From Tragulus kanchil (lineage: Eukaryota; Chordata; Mammalia; Artiodactyla; Tragulidae): a stretch of DNA of 64,000 nucleotides. The stretch's first letter is position 1. Every line of letters begins with the position of its first letter. Made by a program: the position numbers and the translations under genes. Where the stretch lies: NCBI GenBank assembly GCA_022376925.1, contig JAIOJX010000032.1, forward strand, positions 199,760,939-199,824,938. Reading direction: 5' to 3'. Positions 44,505 to 57,357 of the stretch are shown here, piece after piece. The notes below the pieces were generated by a model. That model saw only the letters and a program-made list of their open reading frames with translations. It was not told the DNA's origin and did no database searches.

Positions 44505-46697
44505 TCTTTTTATTATCCACTCCTTCTCATATTACCTACCATCCAACAGAAGTTGTGAGAATTAACAAGAATAAAATTTGATTTGAGTCAGAAGGACCAA
44601 AAAGCTGACTTGAGACTGAAGCTCTTTGTATCTCCACTCAAACAAAAATAAATAACTACAGACCAGATATGGATCCACACAGAAGCTGAAAAAATGGCTA
44701 CCTAGAGGTTTTGACTTGAGTGGGGCCTTACTACAGTTTTCCTATCACAGAACAATGCCCCGGTTGGCTTGATCCACTAGGGCTACAATGAAGGAATGGA
44801 AGATGAAACTACAGAAGGAATACAAATGAGAAATATCATACACTTTATGATTTGTCTTGAGGCCATTCCTGACAGGTACATCCAGGACATTTTTGTATAG
44901 CCTATGACAATTATGACAACAGCACAGGAACTGGCTGTGGTTTCTATAGTAAAAGAATCTACAGTAACATATAGATGTCTATAATAAAAGAATCTTGGAA
45001 TTAGAAGGAACCCCAGGGGTCACTCAGATTCAAGTCTCACCTAGCACAAAAGCCCCTCATTTCAATAGCCAATACAAGAGTCATCCCAGAGGCTCTCTCT
45101 TTTTTCTCATCAAATGTATCTTCTCCTGACTTCTTTTACTTCCCTACCCTTCCCATGGCTATTTATTTACCTACCCTTTATTTACTTATCAATCCTTTGG
45201 TCGTGTGCTGAATCTAGCTGGTCCACCATTTTCCAACCCTGAAACAAACTAATTCCTCCTTTCTTTGCTTCCTGTTCCTGGGTTCCCTGATACCATTGGA
45301 GAAATGTTCACAGCTGTGCTGATAATTACAACTTAATAGCCTCCAACCTTGGTTTGAACCTTAACAATCCTTTTAGTTACCTGTTTTAAATTCCCTAAAG
45401 CAGCCGTTTCAAACGTGTCATTTTTATTTTTATTTTTACAGTCCACACCTCTATACAAACTCTCGCCCTCATATTCTACTTCAGAGAAGATGTTAAGTCA
45501 TCAGGCATCAGCTCCCTCAATTTTCCTCTCTGCTACCTCTGAAGATGCATAGTTTTACCTGTCTGTAAGGAAGACAATTCTCAATTGCCCTAATTCTAAT
45601 CTCTCCATTTTATTATCCTTTTCCCATATTACCTAAAGAATGGGAATTAACAAGAATAAAATTTGATTTGAGTCAGAAGGACCAAAAAGCTGACTTGAGA
45701 CTGAAGCTCTTTGTATCTCCACTCAAACAAAAATAAATAACTACAGACCAGATATGGATCCACACAGAAGCTGAAAAAATGGCTACCTAGAGGTTTTGAC
45801 TTGAGTGGGGCCTTACTACAGTTTTCCTATCACAGAACAATGCCCCGGTTGGCTTGATCCACTAGGGCTACAATGAAGGAATGGAAGATGAAACTACAGA
45901 AGGAATACAAATGAGAAATATCATACACTTTATGATTTGTCTTGAGGCCATTCCTGACAGGTACATCCAGGACATTTTTGTATAGCCTATGACAATTATG
46001 ACAACAGCACAGGAACTGGCTGTGGTTTCTATAGTAAAAGAATCTACAGTAACATATAGATGTCTATAATAAAAGAATCTTGGAATTAGAAGGAACCCCA
46101 GGGGTCACTCAGATTCAAGTCTCACCTAGCACAAAAGCCCCTCATTTCAATAGCCAATACAAGAGTCATCCCAGAGGCTCTCTCTTTTTTCTCATCAAAT
46201 GTATCTTCTCCTGACTTCTTTTACTTCCCTACCCTTCCCATGGCTATTTATTTACCTACCCTTTATTTACTTATCAATCCTTTGGTCGTGTGCTGAATCT
46301 AGCTGGTCCACCATTTTCCAACCCTGAAACAAACTAATTCCTCCTTTCTTTGCTTCCTGTTCCTGGGTTCCCTGATACCATTGGAGAAATGTTCACAGCT
46401 GTGCTGATAATTACAACTTAATAGCCTCCAACCTTGGTTTGAACCTTAACAATCCTTTTAGTTACCTGTTTTAAATTCCCTAAAGCAGCCGTTTCAAACG
46501 TGTCATTTTTATTTTTATTTTTACAGTCCACACCTCTATACAAACTCTCGCCCTCATATTCTACTTCAGAGAAGATGTTAAGTCATCAGGCATCAGCTCC
46601 CTCAATTTTCCTCTCTGCTACCTCTGAAGATGCATAGTTTTACCTGTCTGTAAGGAAGACAATTCTCAATTGCCCTAATTCTAATCTCTCCATTTTA
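44505..46697. repeat. Tandem copy pair 12
   Basis: Copy one is about 44505-45612 and copy two about 45613-46697, offset 1085 bp. The first 35 bp of copy two have lost bases ('acctaaagaatgggaattaa' for a longer original); after that I see no difference. It contains a MIR-class remnant near 44985-45090 and otherwise unique C/T-rich DNA. Confidence 0.9.
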
Positions 46698-47690
46698 TGC
46701 CTCATTCCATACCTTGCTTCATCAGTGATCATTCTCCTCATCTCAATATATTTGGTAAAATCCATTAAAAAATAAAAGTGCAATCTTTCTCTAACCTTGT
46801 TTCATCCTCAGAACACGATTGCTTCTCTCCTTCCAAGTAGTGCCAAATTTACCAAAGGAGCACTCTACAATTGCTCCTTTCCCTGAGCTTGCTCACAGAA
46901 CAATGTGGAATGTGGGCAGCTCTTGTCCCTACAGTGTCCTCTCCAAGGTCATCAGAACCCTCAAGCTTTTAGAACCAATGGCCTTACCAATTTTCATTTG
47001 CATAATGTGTCAACATGGATCCTTCTTCTTAAAGCTCTCTCCCATCTTGGTTTTGGTGGCACTGTCTTGGCTCATCTGAAAGCCTATCTTTTTCTGGTCA
47101 TCCCCCTTACCTACCCCAAATGTTGTTATTTAGGATTCCATCTTTTGTCCCTGTCCTCTTTCAATGATTCTTAAACTGACACAAAGTGGCGCATCTGAGG
47201 GATTAAACCCATATTAATTACAACACAAACCTGATGACAGAAAAACAAGGTCTGAGGTCTGAAAACATAGCCACCATCAATCACTTTAGATATTTGATTG
47301 TTCTTTGAAAAACAACCAACTCTTCATTGGACTCTAGTTAGTATGCCATGTTTATCTTTCTTTGTCTTTTGTGTCTTGCTTGATCATGTACTGCTTCACC
47401 TCCTCAGACATCCCTATGGGAGCATGAATCCTCAGATACAGAAAAATGAAAGACTGTGTATCAAGTAGGATCTGACTGACCCACTTGAGAAGGGTTATCA
47501 AAGTCTACAGACCAGTACTCAACTCACGTGTGAAACTGTCTTTATAGCTGCATCAATCTCCTTAAAACATACAAGGCAGTGTGAATTTGGGGAATTATGC
47601 TGAATTCTCTTCATCTGTAAAATGAGAGCAGTAACACCTGAATTATAGTTTCCATGAATATTTCAGAAAATGAAACCATTATTATTTTCT
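46698..47690. other. Noncoding stretch, possibly L2/MIR-derived
   Basis: The C/T-rich part at 46820-47170 is L2-like in style but I cannot align it confidently. 47600-47660 ('cttcatctgtaaaatgagag') is a MIR plus-strand fragment. The frames of 86-89 codons overlap each other and show no domain. Confidence 0.35.
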
Positions 47691-49850
47691 TCAGAAAAAA
47701 AAAACATATAAGGCAATCTGACAAACTTTAGAACATAATTAAATCAAACGTATACTGTGTGGGAAAATTTTTAACTGAAAAAATGATATAAACATCCAGA
47801 AGTTTGTCTCCATTTAGAAGGTATCTCCATACTGGCCATACAGGTGATCTTCCCGCATGGTAACATTCTATTAGAGCTGAGCAGCAGCAATGCCTTTTGG
47901 GAATGTCATTTATTTTCCAAATTTTCACAGTCCCTAGTACTCCTTATTGTCTTATGCCTTGTCCACTTCCCTGTTTATAGCACCTGCCTTGTCTTTTGAG
48001 GACTTCTGCTTTGATGATCCTTGCTTGAAGTGGAAACTCTCCCAGCCCTATTTTCTAAACTTTAGATTTATACTTCCAAACATTTCCTGGGTAATTTAAT
48101 GTAACTGCCCTCAAAATATCTTACAAAATTTCTCTCTGATCAGCTCATCCATTTCCATCATCTTCACTAATACCTCCCCTCGATCTTGGACAGAATGAAT
48201 TTCCATAGCTCTTTGTTCATCTCAATAATATGTATTTCACTGATTTTAATTAGCTGTTACTTATCTCAGGATCTCAGACTCCCTAAAGGTGGGTTCAGTA
48301 TTTTGTGCATTGTTACCTGACCTATAGTATGGATGAAGCATTTAAACATATGTCTTGAATTAAAATACTGAGACACATTCAGTGATGGATGGTAGATGTA
48401 GACTTTTAATTTTTTGGACCACACTATTATATTGAAGTGAGAATATATGTCTCTCATTAATTCTTACTATGTCCTCTGTAAATAAACAGGATAATCTCCA
48501 TCTTCCACAAGACAGCCAACCCAATACTTTTTGAACTGTGAGCAATCCCTATGAACCCTTGTTCCAAGTGTCTGCCTGATTAAAATCTTTTACACCTGTG
48601 CTCTTTTATCTGTTGCCACTGTCATAACATTAAGGTAGGACCACCATCATTTCTAATCTGGATTGCTACAAAAATCTCCAACTTCTCTCTGTAAATCCAC
48701 ACTTATTCTCCACACCAAAGTCAAAGGAAACAACTACAGCCCTGCTCTAATGAGCTGAAAATTCATGATTTTAAAAAAACATTATTTTTCCAGAAAAAAA
48801 CATATAAGGCAATCTGACAAACTTTAGAACATAATTAAATCAAACGTATACTGTGTGGGAAAATTTTTAACTGAAAAAATGATATAAACATCCAGAAGTT
48901 TGTCTCCATTTAGAAGGTATCTCCATACTGGCCATACAGGTGATCTTCCCGCATGGTAACATTCTATTAGAGCTGAGCAGCAGCAATGCCTTTTGGGAAT
49001 GTCATTTATTTTCCAAATTTTCACAGTCCCTAGTACTCCTTATTGTCTTATGCCTTGTCCACTTCCCTGTTTATAGCACCTGCCTTGTCTTTTGAGGACT
49101 TCTGCTTTGATGATCCTTGCTTGAAGTGGAAACTCTCCCAGCCCTATTTTCTAAACTTTAGATTTATACTTCCAAACATTTCCTGGGTAATTTAATGTAA
49201 CTGCCCTCAAAATATCTTACAAAATTTCTCTCTGATCAGCTCATCCATTTCCATCATCTTCACTAATACCTCCCCTCGATCTTGGACAGAATGAATTTCC
49301 ATAGCTCTTTGTTCATCTCAATAATATGTATTTCACTGATTTTAATTAGCTGTTACTTATCTCAGGATCTCAGACTCCCTAAAGGTGGGTTCAGTATTTT
49401 GTGCATTGTTACCTGACCTATAGTATGGATGAAGCATTTAAACATATGTCTTGAATTAAAATACTGAGACACATTCAGTGATGGATGGTAGATGTAGACT
49501 TTTAATTTTTTGGACCACACTATTATATTGAAGTGAGAATATATGTCTCTCATTAATTCTTACTATGTCCTCTGTAAATAAACAGGATAATCTCCATCTT
49601 CCACAAGACAGCCAACCCAATACTTTTTGAACTGTGAGCAATCCCTATGAACCCTTGTTCCAAGTGTCTGCCTGATTAAAATCTTTTACACCTGTGCTCT
49701 TTTATCTGTTGCCACTGTCATAACATTAAGGTAGGACCACCATCATTTCTAATCTGGATTGCTACAAAAATCTCCAACTTCTCTCTGTAAATCCACACTT
49801 ATTCTCCACACCAAAGTCAAAGGAAATCATACTACAGCCCTGCTCTAAAT
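47691..49850. repeat. Tandem copy pair 13
   Basis: Copy one is 47691-48755 and copy two is 48791-49850, offset about 1096 bp, with a 35-bp joint. The last 40 bp of copy one have lost bases ('aacaactacagccctgctct', then 'aatgagctgaaaattc'). The content at about 48000-48360 is L2-like on the plus strand. Confidence 0.9.
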
Positions 49851-50100
49851 GTTTCACTTGTGCAGAGTCCTTAGATAAGGTACAGAACCCTTCATGATCT
49901 ATGCTCTGCTTGCCTCTGTAGCCTTGCGTCTCTGCACTCCCAAACCTTGGCATTGTGCTCCAATCACCCTAGATGGCCTGAAGTCCCCACTTTTGCCACC
50001 TCTGTGTTCTTACACAAATGCACCCAATGCCAGCCTACTTCTCTTTCCTTAAAGTCTATTCAGGACCCCATTCATTTCCTGGGCTCAGTATGATGGTCCT
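49750..50100 (+). repeat. L2 LINE fragment
   Basis: 'acagaacccttcatgatcta', 'tgcctctgtagccttgcgtc', 'aaaccttggcattgtgctcc' and 'ttccttaaagtctattcagg' follow the L2 3' region on the plus strand. The second stitched copy is at about 50893-51243. Confidence 0.7.
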
Positions 50101-50310
50101 TCCATCTATTCCCACAGCATACTTTTTTTTCTTCTACTGTAGTAAGAATATTAACATCAAAATACCACTCTAACTCTCCTCAATGAGCCATGTGACTTCT
50201 CAGGTCCTTTATATTGTGCATAAGAAATGTATACAGATTTAATACAATCATCTTGGATGCTTCCCCTTGATCTTTGTTTGCCAATGTTTCTCTTAAAATT
50301 TGTTAGTCAA

Positions 50311-50627
50311 GGGTTTCCCTGGTGGTCCAGTGGGTAAGGACACCACCTTGCACTGCAAAGGGCGCCGGTTTTATCCCTGGCCTGGGAAGATCCCAAGTGC
50401 CGCGGACCGGCTAGACCGATGTGTCCAATCACCACGCCGGGGCTCTGGAACGCATGCGCCCAGAGCCGGTGCTCTAAGACAACAGAGGCCACCGCGATGG
50501 GAGGCCCACACGGGCCAAAGAACAAAGATGGATGAAAAATAGATAAATGAAAGACCAAGAGAAGTGGCCCGCCCCCCCCCCCCCCCCCCCACCCATAAAT
50601 TTTAAAAATCTTTAAAAAAAAAAAAAA
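50311..50627 (+). mobile_element. tRNA-derived SINE (extended-tail subtype) with TSD
   Basis: The head is 'gggtttccctggtggtccag', with a preserved body and the extended segment 'caaagatggatgaaaaatag'. TGTTAGTCAA occurs at 50301-50310 and 50628-50637. The C-run before the tail is probably a base-calling collapse. Confidence 0.94.
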
Positions 50628-50699
50628 TGTTAGTCAAATCTTAACACAATTCCTTCACATGATAAGACTCCTTCAGGATACAATGAAGAACACTACATA

Positions 50700-50860
50700 A
50701 CTTGGTTCAGTTGCTACCATGATCGTTTTAGCTTTAATTTATTCATCTGTACAGTAGAATATCATCTTCATTTAAAGCTTTGAGGACTGAGGATTAAATA
50801 AAATAATGAATGTAGCAATTGGCCCAATCCTGGCAAAAGTAGGTGCTCAAGAGCTGGCAA
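50700..50860 (+). repeat. MIR SINE remnant
   Basis: 'tttaatttattcatctgtac', 'gaggattaaataaaataatg', 'aatcctggcaaaagtaggtg' follow the MIR 3' half. Renderings also occur near 51840-51990 and 53040-53165. Confidence 0.75.
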
Positions 50861-51453
50861 AGAGTAGGTGCTGTCTCATCTAGTCACTCTTCTAATCTGG
50901 ATTGCTACAAAAATCTCCAACTTCTCTCTGTAAATCCACACTTATTCTCCACACCAAAGTCAAAGGAAATCATACTACAGCCCTGCTCTAAATGTTTCAC
51001 TTGTGCAGAGTCCTTAGATAAGGTACAGAACCCTTCATGATCTATGCTCTGCTTGCCTCTGTAGCCTTGCGTCTCTGCACTCCCAAACCTTGGCATTGTG
51101 CTCCAATCACCCTAGATGGCCTGAAGTCCCCACTTTTGCCACCTCTGTGTTCTTACACAAATGCACCCAATGCCAGCCTACTTCTCTTTCCTTAAAGTCT
51201 ATTCAGGACCCCATTCATTTCCTGGGCTCAGTATGATGGTCCTTCCATCTATTCCCACAGCATACTTTTTTTTCTTCTACTGTAGTAAGAATATTAACAT
51301 CAAAATACCACTCTAACTCTCCTCAATGAGCCATGTGACTTCTCAGGTCCTTTATATTGTGCATAAGAAATGTATACAGATTTAATACAATCATCTTGGA
51401 TGCTTCCCCTTGATCTTTGTTTGCCAATGTTTCTCTTAAAATTTGTTAGTCAA

Positions 51454-51769
51454 GGGTTTCCCTGGTGGTCCAGTGGGTAAGGACACCACCTTGCACTGCA
51501 AAGGGCGCCGGTTTTATCCCTGGCCTGGGAAGATCCCAAGTGCCGCGGACCGGCTAGACCGATGTGTCCAATCACCACGCCGGGGCTCTGGAACGCATGC
51601 ACCCAGAGCCGGTGCTCTAAGACAACAGAGGCCACCGCGATGGGAGGCCCACACGGGCCAAAGAACAAAGATGGATGAAAAATAGATAAATGAAAGACCA
51701 AGAGAAGTGGCCCGCCCGCCCCCTCCCTCCCCAACCCATAAATTTTAAAAATCTTTAAAAAAAAAAAAA
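51454..51769 (+). mobile_element. tRNA-derived SINE, stitched second copy
   Basis: This is the cleaner rendering of the 50311-50627 element, with the same TSD at 51444-51453 and 51770-51779. It is not an independent insertion. Confidence 0.94.
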
Positions 51770-52225
51770 TGTTAGTCAAATCTTAACACAATTCCTTCAC
51801 ATGATAAGACTCCTTCAGGATACAATGAAGAACACTACATAACTTGGTTCAGTTGCTACCATGATCGTTTTAGCTTTAATTTATTCATCTGTACAGTAGA
51901 ATATCATCTTCATTTAAAGCTTTGAGGACTGAGGATTAAATAAAATAATGAATGTAGCAATTGGCCCAATCCTGGCAAAGAGTAGGTGCTCAAGAGTCTA
52001 AGGACTTTGTAAATGAGAACTCCCAAGCCTCAGGTGTTCTGGGAAGTTATTATACCAAAAAGAAAAAAGAAAAAAAAAAAAAAAAAAGCTTTAGTTCTTT
52101 TTTAACAATATGAACCCTTGAGCTTCTAAGCCCAAGGCTTATTCAAGTTTTATCCTAGAAATAATTTCCTCCTTCTCCTGAGGGACTAGATTCCCTAAAT
52201 ATACCTTCCATAAGAAGGCTCCCCC

Positions 52226-52432
52226 GCCTCCCCAGTGGCTCAGTAGCAAAGAATCCACCTGCAATGCAGGAAACTCAAAAGATGTGGGTTCAATCCCTGG
52301 ATCAGGAAGATACCCTCAAGGAGGAGATGACAACCCACTCCAGTATTCTTTCCTGGAAAATCCCATGGACAGAGGAGCCTGCCAGGCTACAGTCCATGGG
52401 GTTTCAAAGAGCTGGACACGACTGAGCACACA
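52226..52432 (+). mobile_element. Bov-A2/Bov-tA2 SINE
   Basis: The head 'cccagtggctcagtagcaaa' is followed by 'gggttcaatccctggatcag', 'acaacccactccagtattct' and 'gctggacacgactgagcac'. It is a full composite element. Confidence 0.93.
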
Positions 52433-53375
52433 CACATGCATAATCAAGGTATAGAATTCACTTTGGATGAGGAGAATCTAAGTCCTTCAAACTGACTTAC
52501 AGCCACCACTGGGACTTGTTTTCCATCTGTTCACATCAGAGACAGGAATATGGGAAGCTACTTCTATCTATGCTTAAACAAGCTTTCTTCAAATAATAAT
52601 AATAATTAAAAAAATGTTTAATGTTTCTCATAAACAAAATCCCCACATTCTCTTACAAAGCATTCAAAATCAAATACCTTATAATTTGTGATTCAACACA
52701 AATCAAAGCCAAAAGAACTTTAGAAACAGAAACATTTTTTTCTACTTTAATCATAAGATACAAATGTGAATGCTGACTCTGTTGGCCTGATGCAAACTTT
52801 TCCACCCTATCCAGGGGAGATGTAAGAGCATGTCCTAGGTCAAGTTCAAAATCAATCCTCTAGTGCTGCTTTGCCTTTAGAACGAGCATCCCTCTACCCC
52901 CTACCTTCCAGATGCTGACACCTCCTCTGGGAGGCACTGCCATCCCTCCCGATGCCCCGAGAATTACTGGTTTAATTGAGGCCACTGCCAACTCTTCAGG
53001 AACATGAAGAACATAATAATTGGTTCAGTTGTACCATATGTTTACTTTAATTTATTCATCTGTACAGTAGAATATCATCTTCATTTAAAGCTTTGAGGAC
53101 TGAGGATTAAATAAAATAATGAATGTAGCAATTGGCCCAATCCTGGCAAAGAGTAGGTGCTCAAAGTCTAAGGACTTTGTAATTAGCCTCAGGTGTTCTG
53201 GGAAGTTATTATACCAAAAGAAAAAAAAAAAAAAAAAGCTTTAGTTCTTTTTTAACAATATGAACCCTTGAGCTTCTAAGCCCAAGGCTTATTCAAGTTT
53301 TATCCTAGAAATAATTTCCTCCTTCTCCTGAGGGACTAGATTCCCTAAATATACCTTCCATAAGAAGGCTCCCCC

Positions 53376-53582
53376 GCCTCCCCAGTGGCTCAGTAGCAAA
53401 GAATCCACCTGCAATGCAGGAAACTCAAAAGATGTGGGTTCAATCCCTGGATCAGGAAGATACCCTCAAGGAGGAGATGACAACCCACTCCAGTATTCTT
53501 TCCTGGAAAATCCCATGGACAGAGGAGCCTGCCAGGCTACAGTCCATGGGGTTTCAAAGAGCTGGACACGACTGAGCACACA
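53376..53582 (+). mobile_element. Bov-A2/Bov-tA2 SINE, stitched second copy
   Basis: This is the second rendering of 52226-52432 with no difference noticed. Confidence 0.93.
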
Positions 53583-54035
53583 CACATGCATAATCAAGGT
53601 ATAGAATTCACTTTGGATGAGGAGAATCTAAGTCCTTCAAACTGACTTACAGCCACCACTGGGACTTGTTTTCCATCTGTTCACATCAGAGACAGGAATA
53701 TGGGAAGCTACTTCTATCTATGCTTAAACAAGCTTTCTTCAAATAATAATAATAATTAAAAAAATGTTTAATGTTTCTCATAAACAAAATCCCCACATTC
53801 TCTTACAAAGCATTCAAAATCAAATACCTTATAATTTGTGATTCAACACAAATCAAAGCCAAAAGAACTTTAGAAACAGAAACATTTTTTTCTACTTTAA
53901 TCATAAGATACAAATGTGAATGCTGACTCTGTTGGCCTGATGCAAACTTTTCCACCCTATCCAGGGGAGATGTAAGAGCATGTCCTAGGTCAAGTTCAAA
54001 ATCAATCCTCTAGTGCTGCTTTGCCTTTAGAACGA

Positions 54036-56198
54036 GCATCCCTCTACCCCCTACCTTCCAGATGCTGACACCTCCTCTGGGAGGGCACTGCCATCCCTCC
54101 CGATGCTGCCCTTTCTTGAGAATTACTGGTTTAAACCACGAAATGTGTCAGGTCACACTGACCAAGGAGGACCTTGGAGAAAAGCCAGTTCTTTCTAAAA
54201 CTGGTTTGGTGCCAGATTCATAAACATGAAGGCTGTCTCTAACAAACCGGAGACTTTCCAGCTCAGAAAGAGTGACGTATAAATATTCCTCTGGTGAAAT
54301 TTTAGTGTGTTACGTTGAGTACTCCTTCTATTAGAGCTGGACTAAATAAATGCCTTTTTATTTCCGCATCTCTGCTGTCTCTGGGGGAAGCAACCTCTGG
54401 AAATAGCCTGTCTGGATTCACACTCTTCCCAGCTGTGTGGCCACAGGCATGTTCCTTTAAACGCTGCACTGTTTCTTCCTGTGCAGTGGAGGGATGCAAA
54501 AAAAAAAAAAAGGCCACACTTTCTCATGAAGCTGTGAAATGTCCCATGTCCCATTAAATAAACCACTTTGCACGGCGAAACCTGTCTGTCAGCTGTGACT
54601 GTACCCATTTATTGGTCACTCATAGGTGTACTTCACTGAGATTTTAGTTCTTTTTTCAGAGGAAATACATCTTCTCTACCTCCTCTCCTACAGAAAGGAA
54701 GCAGATCAGAGAGGTGGTGGTGTGCTGGCAGTAGCCTTCTGCATTTCCAGGCTGGCTCTCTCACTTGCAGCCTGCACTGGGGGTAGGTTTTGAAGTCTCC
54801 CTGTGCTTCTGGAACAATCGTATCCCCAAAAGTACTGCACCACAGCAGGATATCGTGACAATTCAATGAACTCATGCATGTAAAACATTCCAAAGACTAC
54901 CGGACACAAAGAGTGCTTGCTCCTCACCTGTCAGTTACTATCAGACTCCTTGCAGTGTGAAAAGAAGTGTGTATTATTTATTTAATACCCTAGACACAAA
55001 CCAAAACAATGCATTTAAATGCTTCTTGAAGTTCTAACTCAAAATATAGGAGAGTCTAAAGCATAAGGAAATCTCTCAGTGTGACAAAGACAGTGTGTAT
55101 TAAACTTATATGTAGGATACCCTAGACCCCCAAACAAAAAAAAAATGCATCCCTCTACCCCTACCTTCCAGATGCTGACACCTCCTCTGGGAGGCACTGC
55201 CATCCCTCCCGATGCTGCCCTTTCTTGAGAATTACTGGTTTAAACCACGAAATGTGTCAGGTCACACTGACCAAGGAGGACCTTGGAGAAAAGCCAGTTC
55301 TTTCTAAAACTGGTTTGGTGCCAGATTCATAAACATGAAGGCTGTCTCTAACAAACCGGAGACTTTCCAGCTCAGAAAGAGTGACGTATAAATATTCCTC
55401 TGGTGAAATTTTAGTGTGTTACGTTGAGTACTCCTTCTATTAGAGCTGGACTAAATAAATGCCTTTTTATTTCCGCATCTCTGCTGTCTCTGGGGGAAGC
55501 AACCTCTGGAAATAGCCTGTCTGGATTCACACTCTTCCCAGCTGTGTGGCCACAGGCATGTTCCTTTAAACGCTGCACTGTTTCTTCCTGTGCAGTGGAG
55601 GGATGCAAAAAAAAAAAAAAAAAAAAAATCCACACTTTCTCATGAAGCTGTGAAATGTCCCATGTCCCATTAAATAAACCACTTTGCACGGCGAAACCTG
55701 TCTGTCAGCTGTGACTGTACCCATTTATTGGTCACTCATAGGTGTACTTCACTGAGATTTTAGTTCTTTTTTCAGAGGAAATACATCTTCTCTACCTCCT
55801 CTCCTACAGAAAGGAAGCAGATCAGAGAGGTGGTGGTGTGCTGGCAGTAGCCTTCTGCTTTTCCCAGGCTGGCTCTCTCACTTGCAGCCTGCACTGGGGG
55901 TAGGTTTTGAAGTCTCCCTGTGCTTCTGGAACAATCGTATCCCCAAAAGTACTGCACCACAGCAGGATATCGTGACAATTCAATGAACTCATGCATGTAA
56001 AACATTCCAAAGACTACCGGACACAAAGAGTGCTTGCTCCTCACCTGTCAGTTACTATCAGACTCCTTGCAGTGTGAAAAGAAGTGTGTATTATTTATTT
56101 AATACCCTAGACACAAACCAAAACAATGCATTTAAATGCTTCTTGAAGTTCTAACTCAAAATATAGGAGAGTCTAAAGCATAAGGAAATCTCTCATGT
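54036..56198. repeat. Tandem copy pair 16 (overlaps pair 15)
   Basis: Copy one is 54036-55083 and copy two is 55147-56198, offset about 1109-1111 bp, with a 63-bp joint. The first 80 bp also appear near 52896. Differences are A-run length (54498-54511 against 55608-55627) and small indels near 55860. Frames on both strands occur in pairs and change at the A-run. A MIR fragment lies near 54830-54950. Confidence 0.92.
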
Positions 56199-57149
56199 GA
56201 CCTGGAACATATGAGGATCACAGTGGCAATGGCTCAGGGCTGGCAGTCAGCAGATCTTGGAGAGAACAAGCTATGTGACCTTGGGCTTCATTGATCTGGC
56301 TTTCAATTAAGCTGCAACCCAGCCCTGAAATTCTATGAATGAATGAAAGAATATTTTTTAATAGATATCCTTATGGCTATTTCAAGATGCATGGTATGTA
56401 CTGCTTCTCAGATCCCTGTCCAGTCCGGGTCCATTTCTTCTCTCTCCTTGGCCCTGCTTTTAGCGGATCCATGTGCCGAGTGCATCCTGGCACACTCTGT
56501 AAGTGTGGACTTGGGTTTCACGTCTGTTTCAACCACTACGCACTATCAATCTGCCAGAGGAATGGAGCTGCATCCATTCTTGGTTCAAGTGTTTGCACTG
56601 ACATTGATTTGAAGTGCAACTACAGGAGATTATTTTAATTGGTGCCATCACCTCTCTTTTTCACAGGACATTACCATTTTATGATCATGTTAATGAATTA
56701 GAGTCTGTAATGTGCATGTGAAAATCTGAATGAAGAATACAGCTGAAGTGGAAAGGACCATCAATTCTATTCTACAACAGATAATCTAGGATGAGATGGG
56801 GGCAGGAAGACCAACGTGCAGAGACCCAGAACTTAAGGGCAGTAGTAAGAGATTCCCCCTGGAAACGATTCACAAAAGAACAATTTATCTGGAGGGGATG
56901 GTACAGACTTTGGAGAGATGCACATAATTAAAGGGCTTTTATTTACTGTTATGCTATTTCTGTTGAGACAGGCTGGGACCTGGCACCCTTTGCTGCAGAG
57001 CTGCAATGCCTAAAACCTGGACACACCTCTTCTGGAGCTATAAAATACAGAAAAACTCTATGGGACTAAAAATAACTGCATGCACAGCACTTCGGGCAGA
57101 TTCTAAACAAAACACTAAAAACTCATTGGAAACGTTTCAGTTCTTACGT
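56199..57149. other. Noncoding stretch with MIR remnant
   Basis: 56215-56345 is a plus-strand MIR ('gcagatcttggagagaacaa', 'gctatgtgaccttgggcttc'). The 99-codon frame at 56339-56638 and its 89-codon overlap have cysteine-rich but domainless translations. I see nothing else. Confidence 0.45.
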
Positions 57150-57357
57150 TGTTGGTGCGCAAAGCTGTGTACGACTCTGTGACCCCATGGATCACATTGC
57201 AGCACGCTAGGCCTCTCTGTCCCTCATCACCTCTTGGAGCTTGCCCAAGTTTATGTTCACTGAATCAGTGATACCATCCAATCGCATCATTCTCTGCTAC
57301 CTTCTTCTTTGCCTTCAGTCGTTCCCGGCAACAGGGTCTTTTCCAATGACAAACACT
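57150..57357 (-). mobile_element. BovB LINE 3' end, minus strand
   Basis: 'gtgaccccatggatcacatt', 'gcagcacgctaggcctctct', 'cttggagcttgcccaagttt' and 'gtgataccatccaatcgcat' are the reverse complement of the BovB 3' end in order. Confidence 0.87.

Larger units (their letters stand above)
49749..51997. repeat. Tandem copy pair 14 (overlaps pair 13)
   Basis: Copy one is 49749-50853 and copy two is 50892-51997, offset 1143 bp. The first 100 bp also occur near 48654, so this stretch is present three times. Copy one has a collapsed C-run at about 50573-50591 where copy two has ordered CCCGCCCGCCCCC text. A G/A difference falls at a CpG (50458 against 51601). Confidence 0.92.
51816..54140. repeat. 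Tandem copy pair 15 (overlaps pair 14)
   Basis: Copy one is about 51816-52975 and copy two about 53004-54140. The offset starts at about 1180 and settles at 1150 after several deletions in the first 230 bp of copy two (for example 'cataataattggttcagttg'). From 52131/53281 onward the copies agree closely. Confidence 0.92.

Noticed and set aside
56339..56638. A 99-codon cysteine-rich frame as a small secreted protein
   Set aside because: There is no signal peptide pattern or cysteine spacing I recognise. It overlaps another frame of similar length and lies next to a MIR.
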